In this document: positions 33,701-41,943 of the stretch, in pieces | Layout of the letters: each line of letters begins with the position of its first letter | Position numbering within the stretch: the stretch's first letter is position 1 | Source: Actinoplanes missouriensis 431 | GTDB taxonomy: Bacteria; Actinomycetota; Actinomycetes; Mycobacteriales; Micromonosporaceae | Assembly (NCBI RefSeq): GCF_000284295.1 | Contig: NC_017093.1 | Coordinates: 4,092,001-4,156,000 of the forward strand | DNA: 64,000 bases | Direction: 5' to 3' | Notes under the pieces: generated by a model | Told to the model about the DNA's origin: nothing | Seen by the model: only the letters and a program-made list of their open reading frames with translations | Database searches by the model: none | Position numbers and translations under genes: made by a program

Positions 33701-35939
33701 ACTCGGCCTGAGCGGCCCAGTGCGCCGCCCCGGCCTCGCGCAGCAGGACGGCGGCGCGTTCCAGGTGGGTGCGGGCGGCGGTGATGTCACGTTCCCGGCG
33801 CAGCCACTCGCCGTACCGCAGGTGGGTCCGGCCGAGCTCGAGGCCGGCGCCGGCGCGGACGCCGTGCTCCAGCGCGGACTCGAAATGAGCCCGCGCGTCA
33901 CCCGCCGGGCCGGCCTCCGAGCCGGTGCCGGCGGAAAGCTTGGTGCCCGCGAAGACAGCGCCGGAGGAGAGCAGGGCGAGCGAGCGCTCCCGGGCGAGCA
34001 GCAGACGCTCCGGGAACGCGGCGACGCCGATCGCCGCCTCGACCGTCGTGAGCCAGGGCGCGGCGGCCTCCGGGCGGCCGGACCGGACCGCGGCCTCGAC
34101 CAGGTCGGCGCCGGCCCAGAGCGCGATCGGCTCGTTGACCGCCGTCGCCTCCAGCGCCCGCAGTGCGTCCAGGTGCCGGCCCTGATTGAGGGCGAGCACA
34201 CCGGCCGCCCACGACGTCATGGCGTGCACCCGGGCGAACGGGGCCGCCCCGATCAGCGTCCGGGCCTGCTCGACGGCGTCGCCGGCGGCCGCGTCCTCAC
34301 CGCGGACGGCCCGGGCGAGCGCCACGCTGGCGGCGGCGATCGCGCCGACCACCGGCAGGTCGAAGTCGAGGGAGAGCCGCAGTGCCCGCTCGGCGTCGGC
34401 CAGCCCGCCGGCGATGTCACCGGACGCGACCCGTTCGGTGGCCCGCCCGCACAGGGTGACCGCCTCGTCGCCGATCCGGCCGGACGCGTGGTGATGCTCG
34501 ATCGCGGCCGTCCAGCACCGGTCCGCGGTCGCGAAGTCCTGCACGCCCTCGGCCGTGAACGCCAGCACGTTGACGATCTCGGCGTGGCGTTCCAGCAGGC
34601 CGGGGACGATCTCGGGCAGGTTCTCGCGCAGAGTGGTCAGGCCCCGGCGCGGATCGAGCAGGGTCACGCCGATCTCGTGCAGGGCGTCCCGCCGGTCCGC
34701 CGGCACCTCGTCCAGCGCGGCGCGGATCACGGCGCGGACCTCGTCGTTCTCCTGCAGGATGAACGCCTTCGTGGCGGCCCAGAGCAGGATCTCCGCCGGA
34801 TCGGCGTATCCGGCCGCGAGCCCGGTCAGGTCCAGGGCGCTCCGGCCGGGCACGTCGGATGTCATGCTGAGCAGCCATTCGGTGCGCGCGAGGGCCCGTA
34901 CCTCGTCCGGCGCCCCCGCCATCGGCATGGCCTGGCGCAGCACCTCGGCGGCCTCGGCCGTCAGACCGCCGCGCCGGGCCGCCTCGGCTGCCTCGGCCAG
35001 GCGGCGCACCCGGTCGGCGACCAGCGGCGACAGCTCGCTGGACCGCTGGTACGCGATCATCGCCTCATGGTTGGCGCCCCGGCGCGCGGCGGCGTCCGCG
35101 GTGGCCTCCAGCGCGGTGGCCACCTCCTCGTCCCAGCCGTAGGTGGCGGCGGCCCGGTGCCGCGCGGCCCGGCTCGGATCGGCCGCCACGGCGGCGAGAG
35201 CACGGTGTGCCTGCGCCCGGGCCGGCGACGACGCGGCGCCCAGGATCGCCGAGGTCAGCAGCGGGTGACGGAAGACCACCCGTCCGCCGGTCACCCGGAC
35301 CAGCCCGGCACGCTCGGCCGCGTCCAGGCCGGCCGTGTCCAGGCCCGCCGTGCCGATCGCCGCGACCAGCTCGGTCGCCGGGACGTCCTCACCGGCCGCC
35401 GCGACCAGCAGCACCCGCCGGCCGGCGTCCGGGAGCTGGGCGACCTCGGCGAGGAACGCCTGCTCCAGGCGCTCGGTCATCGGCATCGGGTCGGGGAGCA
35501 GGGTCTCGCTGTCCCGCAGCGCCTCCGGCAGCTCGCGCAGGGCCAGCGGGTTGCCGGCCGAGATCTCCAGGACCTGGTCCCGGGCGCGCGGGCGCAGCGC
35601 GGGCGCGACCTGGGCGAGCAGGCGCGCGGAGTCCTCCCCGGACAGCGGGGACAGCGGCAGGAGCTGCGGGAACGCGGCGCTCCAGTCGGCGTACGCGCCG
35701 TCGGTACGGGTCGTCGCCAGCAGCAGCGCGGGGGTGGCCCGCAACCGCCTCGCCAGGAACGCCACGACCTCGGCGCTGGACCGGTCCAGCCAGTGCAGGT
35801 CCTCGACCGTCAGCAGCACCGGCCCGGCCGTGGCGGTCTCCTCCAGCAGTCCGAGCGTGGCCAGGCTGATCAGCAGCCGGTCCGACGCCGGGCCGTCCTC
35901 CTCACCGAACGCCACCATCAGGGCGGACCGCTGCCGTGA
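30708..35939 (+). CDS. LAL-type LuxR regulator 2, degenerate P-loop, stop codon missing
   Basis: The recognisable protein covers residues 1 to about 917. It has an AAA-like module with GDAGSGIT (39-46) where the P-loop lysine is replaced by Ile45, a Walker-B-like LVLADGWQWLD, a helical middle, and a C-terminal LuxR helix-turn-helix (LSAQELRIARLAAEGLTNRE, SPRTVGSYLYRIFPKLG) ending near 33458. There the family normally stops, but the frame reads TCA at 33459-33461, exactly opposite the TGA of the convergent LAL 3. It remains open for another 826 codons antisense to that gene, to 35939. The tail is R/G/Q-rich antisense composition without any domain. Either the stop was lost, or an error hides it. 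GTG 30720 is an alternative start. Confidence 0.7.
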   Translation: MGHDVRGVPVLVGRETELARLRDAVDAAPGGGSAIAVTGDAGSGITAVLDHIAGYAARRGHLVLRCSGLRCESAEPGAGLHELLHTVLDRAAGLPEPRRRALLGSLGFTGERPERLAAGLAVLSLLETVARDRPVLVLADGWQWLDPLTAEVLTFLSRRLRTAPILLVAGLRAGPATDRGLPWPVERIDLEPLPAAEASRLLDTVAPALGAGIRRRILEAAAGNPLALREFASAVPRNREAGWQPAGGEPLPLTPRLETSLLAEVRTLPRATRRFLTLLAAADRDLLPELVPAALRAGLRPEDLDPAERAGLVTVTGDRVRFRQPLLRAAVHGAATWSERREAHDALAATAEDAGAAAWHRSALVTDPDEPAAAGLDSGADRAALPEAVRLLHRAATLSPGADQRIIRLAGAAELARQAGEYDRAHTLIDEAMALSPQGAALGHLIVTRTVLGLTTGLPDRSVAAIVESAASVRSLIVAGSLAWNHDPPAGTREALMRRIDETLAGRVADDELIHVDLLALSRAWIDPRAGADARERFPRVMATLRERARVDRGMRRNETRHMIVVAARIAEALHDPQTAAACWKLLAGVFAGGGSDAGRRAAGGPGVFAGGARPEADDVRRLAEQARTRILQGRLSDALAQSATARRFSGDMPVVRALATATHHLALAWTSPALAAVPAPADAPAFAEAIADWARGLVAVRERRFLDAWNALTCTRQHPATARNAVADLAEAAAGTGDPELIRLARARVGEAEGVARVIGSDHLLAVAARGRAILDGGDADFLLSAAAARRAGTPLDLARTLLAHGGRLRRQGRIVQARAQLAEARFLFDGAGAGPWAELAAAELRAAGGASGSSVSGELSAQELRIARLAAEGLTNREIAELLGCSPRTVGSYLYRIFPKLGISGRVHLRVALDASAVPQCGGELGPGREAELREHPAQVLGHGPVRQVDLVGDLPVGQALRRETRDLQLPRRQDPLVVSSAGRAGGAATGRRQPGLGLSGPVRRPGLAQQDGGAFQVGAGGGDVTFPAQPLAVPQVGPAELEAGAGADAVLQRGLEMSPRVTRRAGLRAGAGGKLGAREDSAGGEQGERALPGEQQTLRERGDADRRLDRREPGRGGLRAAGPDRGLDQVGAGPERDRLVDRRRLQRPQCVQVPALIEGEHTGRPRRHGVHPGERGRPDQRPGLLDGVAGGRVLTADGPGERHAGGGDRADHRQVEVEGEPQCPLGVGQPAGDVTGRDPFGGPPAQGDRLVADPAGRVVMLDRGRPAPVRGREVLHALGRERQHVDDLGVAFQQAGDDLGQVLAQSGQAPARIEQGHADLVQGVPPVRRHLVQRGADHGADLVVLLQDERLRGGPEQDLRRIGVSGREPGQVQGAPAGHVGCHAEQPFGAREGPYLVRRPRHRHGLAQHLGGLGRQTAAPGRLGCLGQAAHPVGDQRRQLAGPLVRDHRLMVGAPARGGVRGGLQRGGHLLVPAVGGGGPVPRGPARIGRHGGESTVCLRPGRRRRGAQDRRGQQRVTEDHPSAGHPDQPGTLGRVQAGRVQARRADRRDQLGRRDVLTGRRDQQHPPAGVRELGDLGEERLLQALGHRHRVGEQGLAVPQRLRQLAQGQRVAGRDLQDLVPGARAQRGRDLGEQARGVLPGQRGQRQELRERGAPVGVRAVGTGRRQQQRGGGPQPPRQERHDLGAGPVQPVQVLDRQQHRPGRGGLLQQSERGQADQQPVRRRAVLLTERHHQGGPLP

Positions 35940-36230
35940 CGGCAGCGACGCCATCCGGTCCAGCACCGGGTGCAGCATCTCGTGCAGACCCGTGAACCCG
36001 GCCGCGCCGGCGCCCTGCACGCCGCGCGCGTGCAGCTCCCGGAATCCCCGGCGGCCGGCCCGGCGGGCGGCGTCGCGCAGCAGCGCGGTCTTGCCGATAC
36101 CGGCCGCGCCCTGCAGCAGCACGGCGGTGCCGGAGGTCTCGGCCCGGCGCAGCGCCTCGTCGAGAAAGGCCTGCTCAACGGCGCGGCCGAGGAGTGGCCC
36201 GGGTAAGTCCTGCGAGATCACGCCGCACAC
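33459..36230 (-). CDS. LAL-type LuxR regulator 3 (canonical P-loop)
   Basis: A 923-residue LAL regulator from GTG 36230; the frame opens at 36281, which would overlap the divergent LAL 4. The Walker A GAAGIGKT (about 41-48) and Walker B VLLTVEDLHWLD are intact. A long helical middle precedes the helix-turn-helix LTSRELEVARLAAQGLTNRE and SHRTVAEHLSRVFAKLGLSS. It therefore should bind ATP normally, unlike LAL 2, 4 and 5. It is convergent with LAL 2, whose open frame runs antisense through nearly all of it. Which of the two overlapping frames is expressed cannot be read directly, but this one has full family structure and a proper stop. Confidence 0.88.
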   Translation of the reverse strand: MCGVISQDLPGPLLGRAVEQAFLDEALRRAETSGTAVLLQGAAGIGKTALLRDAARRAGRRGFRELHARGVQGAGAAGFTGLHEMLHPVLDRMASLPSRQRSALMVAFGEEDGPASDRLLISLATLGLLEETATAGPVLLTVEDLHWLDRSSAEVVAFLARRLRATPALLLATTRTDGAYADWSAAFPQLLPLSPLSGEDSARLLAQVAPALRPRARDQVLEISAGNPLALRELPEALRDSETLLPDPMPMTERLEQAFLAEVAQLPDAGRRVLLVAAAGEDVPATELVAAIGTAGLDTAGLDAAERAGLVRVTGGRVVFRHPLLTSAILGAASSPARAQAHRALAAVAADPSRAARHRAAATYGWDEEVATALEATADAAARRGANHEAMIAYQRSSELSPLVADRVRRLAEAAEAARRGGLTAEAAEVLRQAMPMAGAPDEVRALARTEWLLSMTSDVPGRSALDLTGLAAGYADPAEILLWAATKAFILQENDEVRAVIRAALDEVPADRRDALHEIGVTLLDPRRGLTTLRENLPEIVPGLLERHAEIVNVLAFTAEGVQDFATADRCWTAAIEHHHASGRIGDEAVTLCGRATERVASGDIAGGLADAERALRLSLDFDLPVVGAIAAASVALARAVRGEDAAAGDAVEQARTLIGAAPFARVHAMTSWAAGVLALNQGRHLDALRALEATAVNEPIALWAGADLVEAAVRSGRPEAAAPWLTTVEAAIGVAAFPERLLLARERSLALLSSGAVFAGTKLSAGTGSEAGPAGDARAHFESALEHGVRAGAGLELGRTHLRYGEWLRRERDITAARTHLERAAVLLREAGAAHWAAQAESGLAAAGGGTARPPGGRDDKRILTSRELEVARLAAQGLTNREIADQVYLSHRTVAEHLSRVFAKLGLSSRSQLAAALRDR

Positions 36231-36338
36231 CGTAATCGGATCTCCGCCCGGCCGGGCGCGGGTGTGACAGCGCTCGCTCACCGGACTGCCGTCAACGTGC
36301 TTATGGGCATGATCGCCATGGTCGTGACAGTGAGGGCC

Positions 36339-38921
36339 ATGGAGACCATGCTCAAGGGCCGGGCCGCGGAAGAGGCCGCGATCCGTGCCGCCATCGCGAC
36401 GAACACCTTCCTCGTCCTCACCGGTGACACCGGCGCCGGCACGTCAGCGCTGCTCGGCCGCGGCGTCGAGATCGCGCGGGCCGAGGGCTTCCAGATCGCC
36501 CGGCTCGGCGCGCTGCTGGCCGCCGTGCACCGCGTCCCCGGAAGCGGCGGCGATCCGCTGCGGCTGCGGATGGCGGTGCTCGCCGTCGTGGAGAGCCTGT
36601 GCCGGCGGGGCCCGGTGCTGATCGCGGTGGACGACGTGCCGGAGGACGACCGGGAGCCGGTCGCCCTGCTGCTGTTCGTCGCGCGGCGGCTACGGGAGCA
36701 CCGGCTGTCGGTCCTGCTCGCCGCGAGCGGCCCGCGCGCGTGCGCTGTCGCCGGCCCCGGGCTCACCGTGCTGCCGGTCCCGCCGCTGAGCCCGGCGGCC
36801 GCGGCGGGCCTGGTCGACAGCCTGCCCGGCGCGCCCACCGGCTGGGCGCGGGCGGAGGTTCTGCGGTATGCCGGCGGCAACCCGCGAGCCCTGATCGAGC
36901 TGACCCGCGCGGTGGTGCCGGCGGCGGGTGCGGCACGGCCGTCGTTCCGGCTGAGCGGCGAGCTCACCGCCGGCCTCCCGGAGAAGACCAGGCAGTTCCT
37001 CCGGTACGCGTCACTGGCCGCCCCCGAGGACATGGGGACCGTCCTCGCCGCCGCCGGCGCGGGCCTCGCCGACTGCCGCCCGGCGGAGGACGCGGGCCTG
37101 ATCACCGTGCCGGCCGGCCGGATCGTCTTCCGGCACCCGATGGTGCGGGCGATCAGCGTGTTCAGCGCGACGCCAGAGCAGCGGCGGGAGGCGCACCGCA
37201 GGCTCGCCGAGGTGCTCCCGCCGGGCTCACCGAGCCGGCCCTGGCACAGGTTGCACGCCGCCGACCCCGACGCCCACGCTGCATCGGCTGGAGACCCGGC
37301 TGCGGGGCTGGGCGCAAGCGCCGCCGCCGTCGAAGGGGTCGCGCGCCTGGCCACCGGACTGGAGGCCGCCGGCCTGTGGGAGCGTGCCGCCGAACTGAGC
37401 AGCCGGCCCGCCGACGCCGCCCGCCGGTACGGCCGGGCCGCCACCGAGGCCGACCGCTGCGGTGACGTCCGCTGGGCCGCCCACCTCTGGCAGCGGATGA
37501 CGGCCACGACCGGGGACGCCGCGATGCTGAGCACGGCCTACGCGGACCTCGGCAACATGGCGATGTTCCGCCCGGCCGCCCCGGTCCTGGACGTGGTCGA
37601 CCGGCTGCTCAACACCGGCGGTGACGATCCCGGACTGCTCGCCCAGGCCGCCCGGGCCGTGCTGACCGACGGCGACCCGGCCGACGTACGCCGGTTGTCC
37701 ACCCTCCTGGCGGGCGCGGCGCCGACGGCCGATGGGATCGGGCAGGTCCGTCTCGCGTTCGCCCGCGCCGTCGCCGACCCGGCGGGCTGGACCGGCCGGC
37801 ACGTCCCGCTGCGCGACTCGGCGCTGCTGCGCCCGCTGCCCCCGGCCGCGGAACGCATCCGCCTGCTCTGCGTGGCGGGCATCGCGTGGGTGCTCGACGA
37901 CGCGGACATCGCCGTGGACCATTACCGGCGGGCGCTGGACATGGTGAGCCGCGACGAGTCCCTCGGCGTCTCCGCGATCGCCGCTGTGGCGCTCACCGAG
38001 GTGCTGTTCGACCTCGGCATGTTCGACGAGGCCGCGATCCGGCTGCGGGACGCCGCCGACCTGGTCGGCGGCAACCCGGACAGCCCGGTCCGGCGCGCCG
38101 TCACCGCACAGCGGGTGACCCTGCTGACCCGGCGCGGCGACCTGGACGCGGCCCGCGCCCTGCTGGACACCGTGCGGGCGGATCGGCCGGACAGCCGGCT
38201 GGTCCGGTGCCTGCTGCACCGGGCGTCCGGGCAGCTCGCGGCGGCCACCGGGAATCACGGGGACGCTCTCGACGCGTACCTGAAGCTCTTCGAACCTGGC
38301 GGGAGACCGCTGCACTACCTGTTGTCGCAGCGGTCCGTCGTGGAGCTGGCGATCGCGGCCGCCGAGTCGGACCGCCGCGCCGAGGCGCACGCCGTGCTGG
38401 TCGCGGCCCACGCCCGGGCGGTGCGTGTCAGCCCGCGCCGAGCCTGGTCGTGGACCGTCGCGCTGGCCCTGACCAGCGACGGTCCGGAGGCGGAGGAACG
38501 GTTGCGCGCCGCCCTGGCCGACCCGGACGCCGTTAACCGCCGGCCGTACGAGTACGCCCGGGCCGAGCTCTGTCACGCCGACCTGCTCCGATCCCGGCGC
38601 CGGCCGATCCGTGCCCGGCCGATGCTGGAACACGCCCTGGACGCCTTCGTCCGTCTCGGCGCCGGCCACGACGCCGCCGCGGTGCGCGAGCGGCTGCGCG
38701 CCGTCGGCATCCGTGCCCAGGGCGCCGCCGACGCGACGTTCACGACGCTGACCCCGCAGCGGCAGCTCATCGCCCGGCTGGCCGCCGGTGGGCTGTCCAA
38801 CCGGGACATCGCCGGGCGGCTCGGGCTGTCCCCGCGCACAGTGGGCTTCCACCTCTACCAGATCTATCCGGCGCTCGGCGTCGCCCGCCGCGCCCAGCTG
38901 CGCGAGGTCGTGCCGGCGTGA
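36339..38921 (+). CDS. LAL-type LuxR regulator 4, P-loop lysine lost
   Basis: Regulator of about 860 residues from ATG 36339 (GAGGG just upstream); the frame opens at GTG 36264. The nucleotide-binding module is recognisable but its Walker A reads GDTGAGTS, with Thr in place of the lysine. Walker B is IAVDDVPEDD without the usual WLD. The helical middle is conserved, and the C-terminal helix-turn-helix is LTPQRQLIARLAAGGLSNRD, then SPRTVGFHLYQIYPALG. ATP hydrolysis is unlikely, while DNA binding looks intact. Its stop overlaps the start of LAL 5 by 4 bases (GTGA), so the two are translationally coupled. Confidence 0.85.
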   Translation: METMLKGRAAEEAAIRAAIATNTFLVLTGDTGAGTSALLGRGVEIARAEGFQIARLGALLAAVHRVPGSGGDPLRLRMAVLAVVESLCRRGPVLIAVDDVPEDDREPVALLLFVARRLREHRLSVLLAASGPRACAVAGPGLTVLPVPPLSPAAAAGLVDSLPGAPTGWARAEVLRYAGGNPRALIELTRAVVPAAGAARPSFRLSGELTAGLPEKTRQFLRYASLAAPEDMGTVLAAAGAGLADCRPAEDAGLITVPAGRIVFRHPMVRAISVFSATPEQRREAHRRLAEVLPPGSPSRPWHRLHAADPDAHAASAGDPAAGLGASAAAVEGVARLATGLEAAGLWERAAELSSRPADAARRYGRAATEADRCGDVRWAAHLWQRMTATTGDAAMLSTAYADLGNMAMFRPAAPVLDVVDRLLNTGGDDPGLLAQAARAVLTDGDPADVRRLSTLLAGAAPTADGIGQVRLAFARAVADPAGWTGRHVPLRDSALLRPLPPAAERIRLLCVAGIAWVLDDADIAVDHYRRALDMVSRDESLGVSAIAAVALTEVLFDLGMFDEAAIRLRDAADLVGGNPDSPVRRAVTAQRVTLLTRRGDLDAARALLDTVRADRPDSRLVRCLLHRASGQLAAATGNHGDALDAYLKLFEPGGRPLHYLLSQRSVVELAIAAAESDRRAEAHAVLVAAHARAVRVSPRRAWSWTVALALTSDGPEAEERLRAALADPDAVNRRPYEYARAELCHADLLRSRRRPIRARPMLEHALDAFVRLGAGHDAAAVRERLRAVGIRAQGAADATFTTLTPQRQLIARLAAGGLSNRDIAGRLGLSPRTVGFHLYQIYPALGVARRAQLREVVPA

Positions 38922-41464
38922 CGCTCACCCAGCTTCTGGACCGCGGCCGGGGCGCCGCCGCCGTGGTCGCCACCCCCGGCCTCGGCATCTCCACGGTGCT
39001 CGACGCGACGGCGGCGGAGGCGGCCCGCCGCGGTGTCCGGGTGGTCCGGGCGACCGGTCACGCCGACGAGACCGACCTCGCCGGGCTCGGCGTGCACCAG
39101 CTGCTCCAGCCGGTGCGTGAGCGGGCCGGCGTGCTGCCCGGGCCGCTGCGGGCGGTCGCGACCGCGGCCCTGGCCCTGCGCCCGCACGCCGGCCACGACC
39201 TGGAGACGACCCTGCTCACCGGCGCGCGAGCCCTGCTCGGTGGCGGGCCGGTGCTGGTGGTCGTCGACGACCTGCACCTGTTCGACCCGCTCTCCGTGCG
39301 GATCGTCGCCGCGTTGGTGAACGAACCGCCGCGCGGGCCGGTGATGATCCTGCTCGGCGTACGCCGGCACCGGGCCGAAGGGCTGCTGCCGGCCGGGATC
39401 CCGGTGGTGCCGCTGGAACCGCTGCCGGACGCGGCGGCCGCCCGCCTGCTGGCCCGGCAGCCGGGTGCGCCGGCCGGGCGGGAGCGGCTGCGGCTGCTGC
39501 GCCTGGCGCGCGGCAATCCGCGGGCGATCGTCGAGCTGGCGCGTTCCGGGGCGATGACCTCGGCGCTGCGCCGGTACGCCGCCGTCACCGCCGACCCGGA
39601 CGTGCTGTCGCTGGCCCGTCTGGTCAGCGTCGCCGGGGCGCTGCCCATCACGGCCGGGTCCCTGCCTGTCGTCGCCGGGACGCTGCCCACGGCCGCCGGG
39701 GTGTCCCCGCAGGTGCTGGCCCGGGCCGTCGCCGACGGGCTGCTGGAGACCGGCGAGGACGGCGTGCGTTTCACCGACCCGCTGGCCGGAATCGCCACCT
39801 ACTACGCCTGCCCGGCCGCCGAACGCGACGCCCTGCACCGCAGGCTCGCCGCCATCCTGCCGGACGGCGCCCGGCACCTCGCCGCCGTGACGGCCACCCC
39901 GGACGACGCGCTGGCGGCCGCGCTCGAAGAACTCGGTCACGACCCGGAACTGCTGGAACGCGCCGCCCGGCTCTCCGCAGACCCGGCCGCCGCGGCCCGC
40001 CGGCACACCGCGGCGCTGATGCGGGCCGGCGCGATGGGACAGACCGGCTGGGTACGGGGCCTGTACCTGGCCGCCCCCGACGTCCCGCAGGTCGCCGCCG
40101 AGGAGACCGCTCTCGCCCTGTGCCGGGCCGGCCGCCAGCGCGAAGCCATGGACGTGCTGCTCGACAGCGCCCGCCGGCACCCGCCGTCGTCGCGTCTGGA
40201 CCGGCTGGCCCTGGCCTCGGCGGCGGCCTACGTGGCCCGGCTCTCCGGCCTGGAACAGCACCGGATCACCGCCCGTGGCCTCTACCGGGACGTTCCCGGC
40301 GACGACCACCCGGCGATCCGGGCCGCGATCCGCGGGTCCGCCGATCCCTACGGTGACCAGCCGCCGGCGGTGGCCGCGCCCGGCTATGACCGGTCCGCGT
40401 TCCGGGCCCTGCTGCTCGCCCACGCCGCCGAGATGGCCTGGCAGTCGTCCGCCGCCGACGCGCTGCGGCCGCCTGCCCGGGACGCGCTGCGCGACCGGGA
40501 CGACGACGTCGCCGGGATCGCCGAGCTGTGCCTGCCGCTCACCTCCAGCCTGATCGACGCGGGGGAGTGGGACGAGGCGGAACGGCTGCTCGACGACGCG
40601 CAGGCCCGGTGCGACCGTGCTGACCTGCCACTGCTCGAAGTGGAGATCGCCGCGATGCGGTCCCGGCTGGCCGGGCTGCGCGGCGACGGCACGGCCGCCC
40701 GCGAGCTGGCCGAGACCGCGTGGTCACGGGTCGACCTGCACCAGAACCTGCGGGCGCACGCGCACCTGCGGCAGGCGCTCGGCATCGCGGTCTACGCCGA
40801 GGGCAACTACGAGATGGCCTACCAGCATCATCGGAGCCTGTTCGGTGCGGACGGGCGGCCGCTCTACCCGGATTTCACGGTCACCCTGCTGCTCGGGGCA
40901 GCGCTCACCGCGTACCGGGCCGGTCGGGTTGCCGAGGTCCGGCCGTTCCTGGCGGCGGCCACCGGGCCGGACAGCCCGCGGCGGCGGATCCGGCTCGCGC
41001 ACATCAGCGGCCTGCTCGCCGACGCCGACGCGGGCGCCTTCTTCGCGCAGGCCGTCGACGACCCGGCCGGGGACACCTGGACTCTGGAGCGGGCCATGTC
41101 GCGGCTCTTCTACGGCACGTGGCTGCGCCGGCAGCGGCGGCCCGCCGAGGCCCGCTCGCAGCTCACCGCGGCCCTGGAGACGTTCGAGCGGCTCGGCGCG
41201 CAGGGGTTCGCGGCGAGCACCCGGATCGAGCTGAGCGCGGCCGGTCAGTTCGCCGGGCCGCCGGGCCGGGAGTCGCCGCTGCTCGGCCGGCTCAGCCCGC
41301 AGCAGCGCCACGTCGTGCTGCTCGCCGCGGAGGGCCTGCGCAACTCCGAGATCGCCGAGCGGCTGCAGGTGTCGCCGCGCACGGTCGGCACGCACCTGTA
41401 CAACGCGTACCCGAAACTCGGCATCAGCGGCCGGCGCGAGCTCGGCAGCGTCCTCGCCGGGTAG
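38918..41464 (+). CDS. LAL-type LuxR regulator 5, P-loop lysine lost and N-terminus shortened
   Basis: An 848-residue protein starting at GTG 38918. It begins only about 17 residues before the Walker A region, without the usual LVGREAEL lead-in. The loop reads ATPGLGIS, with Ile24 in the lysine position. Walker B VLVVVDDLHLFD (about 109-120) is kept. The middle is alpha-helical and alanine/arginine-rich. The C-terminal LuxR helix-turn-helix is LSPQQRHVVLLAAEGLRNSE, then SPRTVGTHLYNAYPKLG. Co-transcribed with LAL 4 through a 4-base overlap. It may work as a partner of an intact LAL rather than as an ATPase. Confidence 0.85.
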   Translation: MTLTQLLDRGRGAAAVVATPGLGISTVLDATAAEAARRGVRVVRATGHADETDLAGLGVHQLLQPVRERAGVLPGPLRAVATAALALRPHAGHDLETTLLTGARALLGGGPVLVVVDDLHLFDPLSVRIVAALVNEPPRGPVMILLGVRRHRAEGLLPAGIPVVPLEPLPDAAAARLLARQPGAPAGRERLRLLRLARGNPRAIVELARSGAMTSALRRYAAVTADPDVLSLARLVSVAGALPITAGSLPVVAGTLPTAAGVSPQVLARAVADGLLETGEDGVRFTDPLAGIATYYACPAAERDALHRRLAAILPDGARHLAAVTATPDDALAAALEELGHDPELLERAARLSADPAAAARRHTAALMRAGAMGQTGWVRGLYLAAPDVPQVAAEETALALCRAGRQREAMDVLLDSARRHPPSSRLDRLALASAAAYVARLSGLEQHRITARGLYRDVPGDDHPAIRAAIRGSADPYGDQPPAVAAPGYDRSAFRALLLAHAAEMAWQSSAADALRPPARDALRDRDDDVAGIAELCLPLTSSLIDAGEWDEAERLLDDAQARCDRADLPLLEVEIAAMRSRLAGLRGDGTAARELAETAWSRVDLHQNLRAHAHLRQALGIAVYAEGNYEMAYQHHRSLFGADGRPLYPDFTVTLLLGAALTAYRAGRVAEVRPFLAAATGPDSPRRRIRLAHISGLLADADAGAFFAQAVDDPAGDTWTLERAMSRLFYGTWLRRQRRPAEARSQLTAALETFERLGAQGFAASTRIELSAAGQFAGPPGRESPLLGRLSPQQRHVVLLAAEGLRNSEIAERLQVSPRTVGTHLYNAYPKLGISGRRELGSVLAG

Positions 41465-41641
41465 CGGCGGCCCAGCGCCGTGGGGACCATGGACAATGCC
41501 TGGTCAGCTTAGTTGATCACTCCGATGACGTGCTGCTTCGCTCGCCTGGGTGGAACGCCGCCCGGACCGTCGCGTCGACCGGCCGCGCCGCAGTCGCGTG
41601 TTCCGGTCCGAGACGCCGCGGCGCCAGCGGCGGCGACGTGG

Positions 41642-41825
41642 ACGAGGCCACACGCAGCGCCGACGCCGCGGGGATGAGGTCACACGCAGCGCCGGCGCCG
41701 CATGGACGAGGTCACACACAACGCCGACCCCGCAGGGACGAAGTCACACGCAGTGTCGGCGCCGCATGGACGAGGTCACACACAACGCCTGCGCCGCGGG
41801 GATGAGGTCACACGCAACGCCTGCG
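41642..41825. repeat. 32-bp tandem repeat, about 5.7 units
   Basis: Units begin at 41642, 41674, 41706, 41738, 41770 and 41802. The consensus starts AYGAGGTCACACGCARCGCC and ends CGCCGCRKGG. Odd and even units differ slightly, suggesting that some duplicated as 64-base pairs. There are no unique spacers, so it is not CRISPR. It belongs to the 690-base gene-free stretch 41465-42154. Confidence 0.9.
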
Positions 41826-41851
41826 TGGCGATTCATCAATGCCAGGGCGGG

Positions 41852-41888
41852 GATGAGGGCACACGAACCGTTTGCGTGCGACCTCATC
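41852..41888. repeat. Imperfect hairpin related to the 3.3-kb palindrome
   Basis: GATGAGG (41852-41858) pairs with CCTCATC (41882-41888), with partial pairing inward. The GATGAGGGCACACG core and flanking ATCAATGCCAGGGC match the reverse or forward sequence beside the perfect hairpin at 3331-3363, so the two are copies of one element. Confidence 0.7.
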
Positions 41889-41943
41889 GCGGCCGGCGTG
41901 AGCTTCGGTGTGCCGCCGCCCCCGCGACAGGGCCGCATCGTGA

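Noticed and set aside
41642..41825. CRISPR-like array
   Set aside because: The 32-bp units follow each other directly with no unique spacers, and no cas genes are present.
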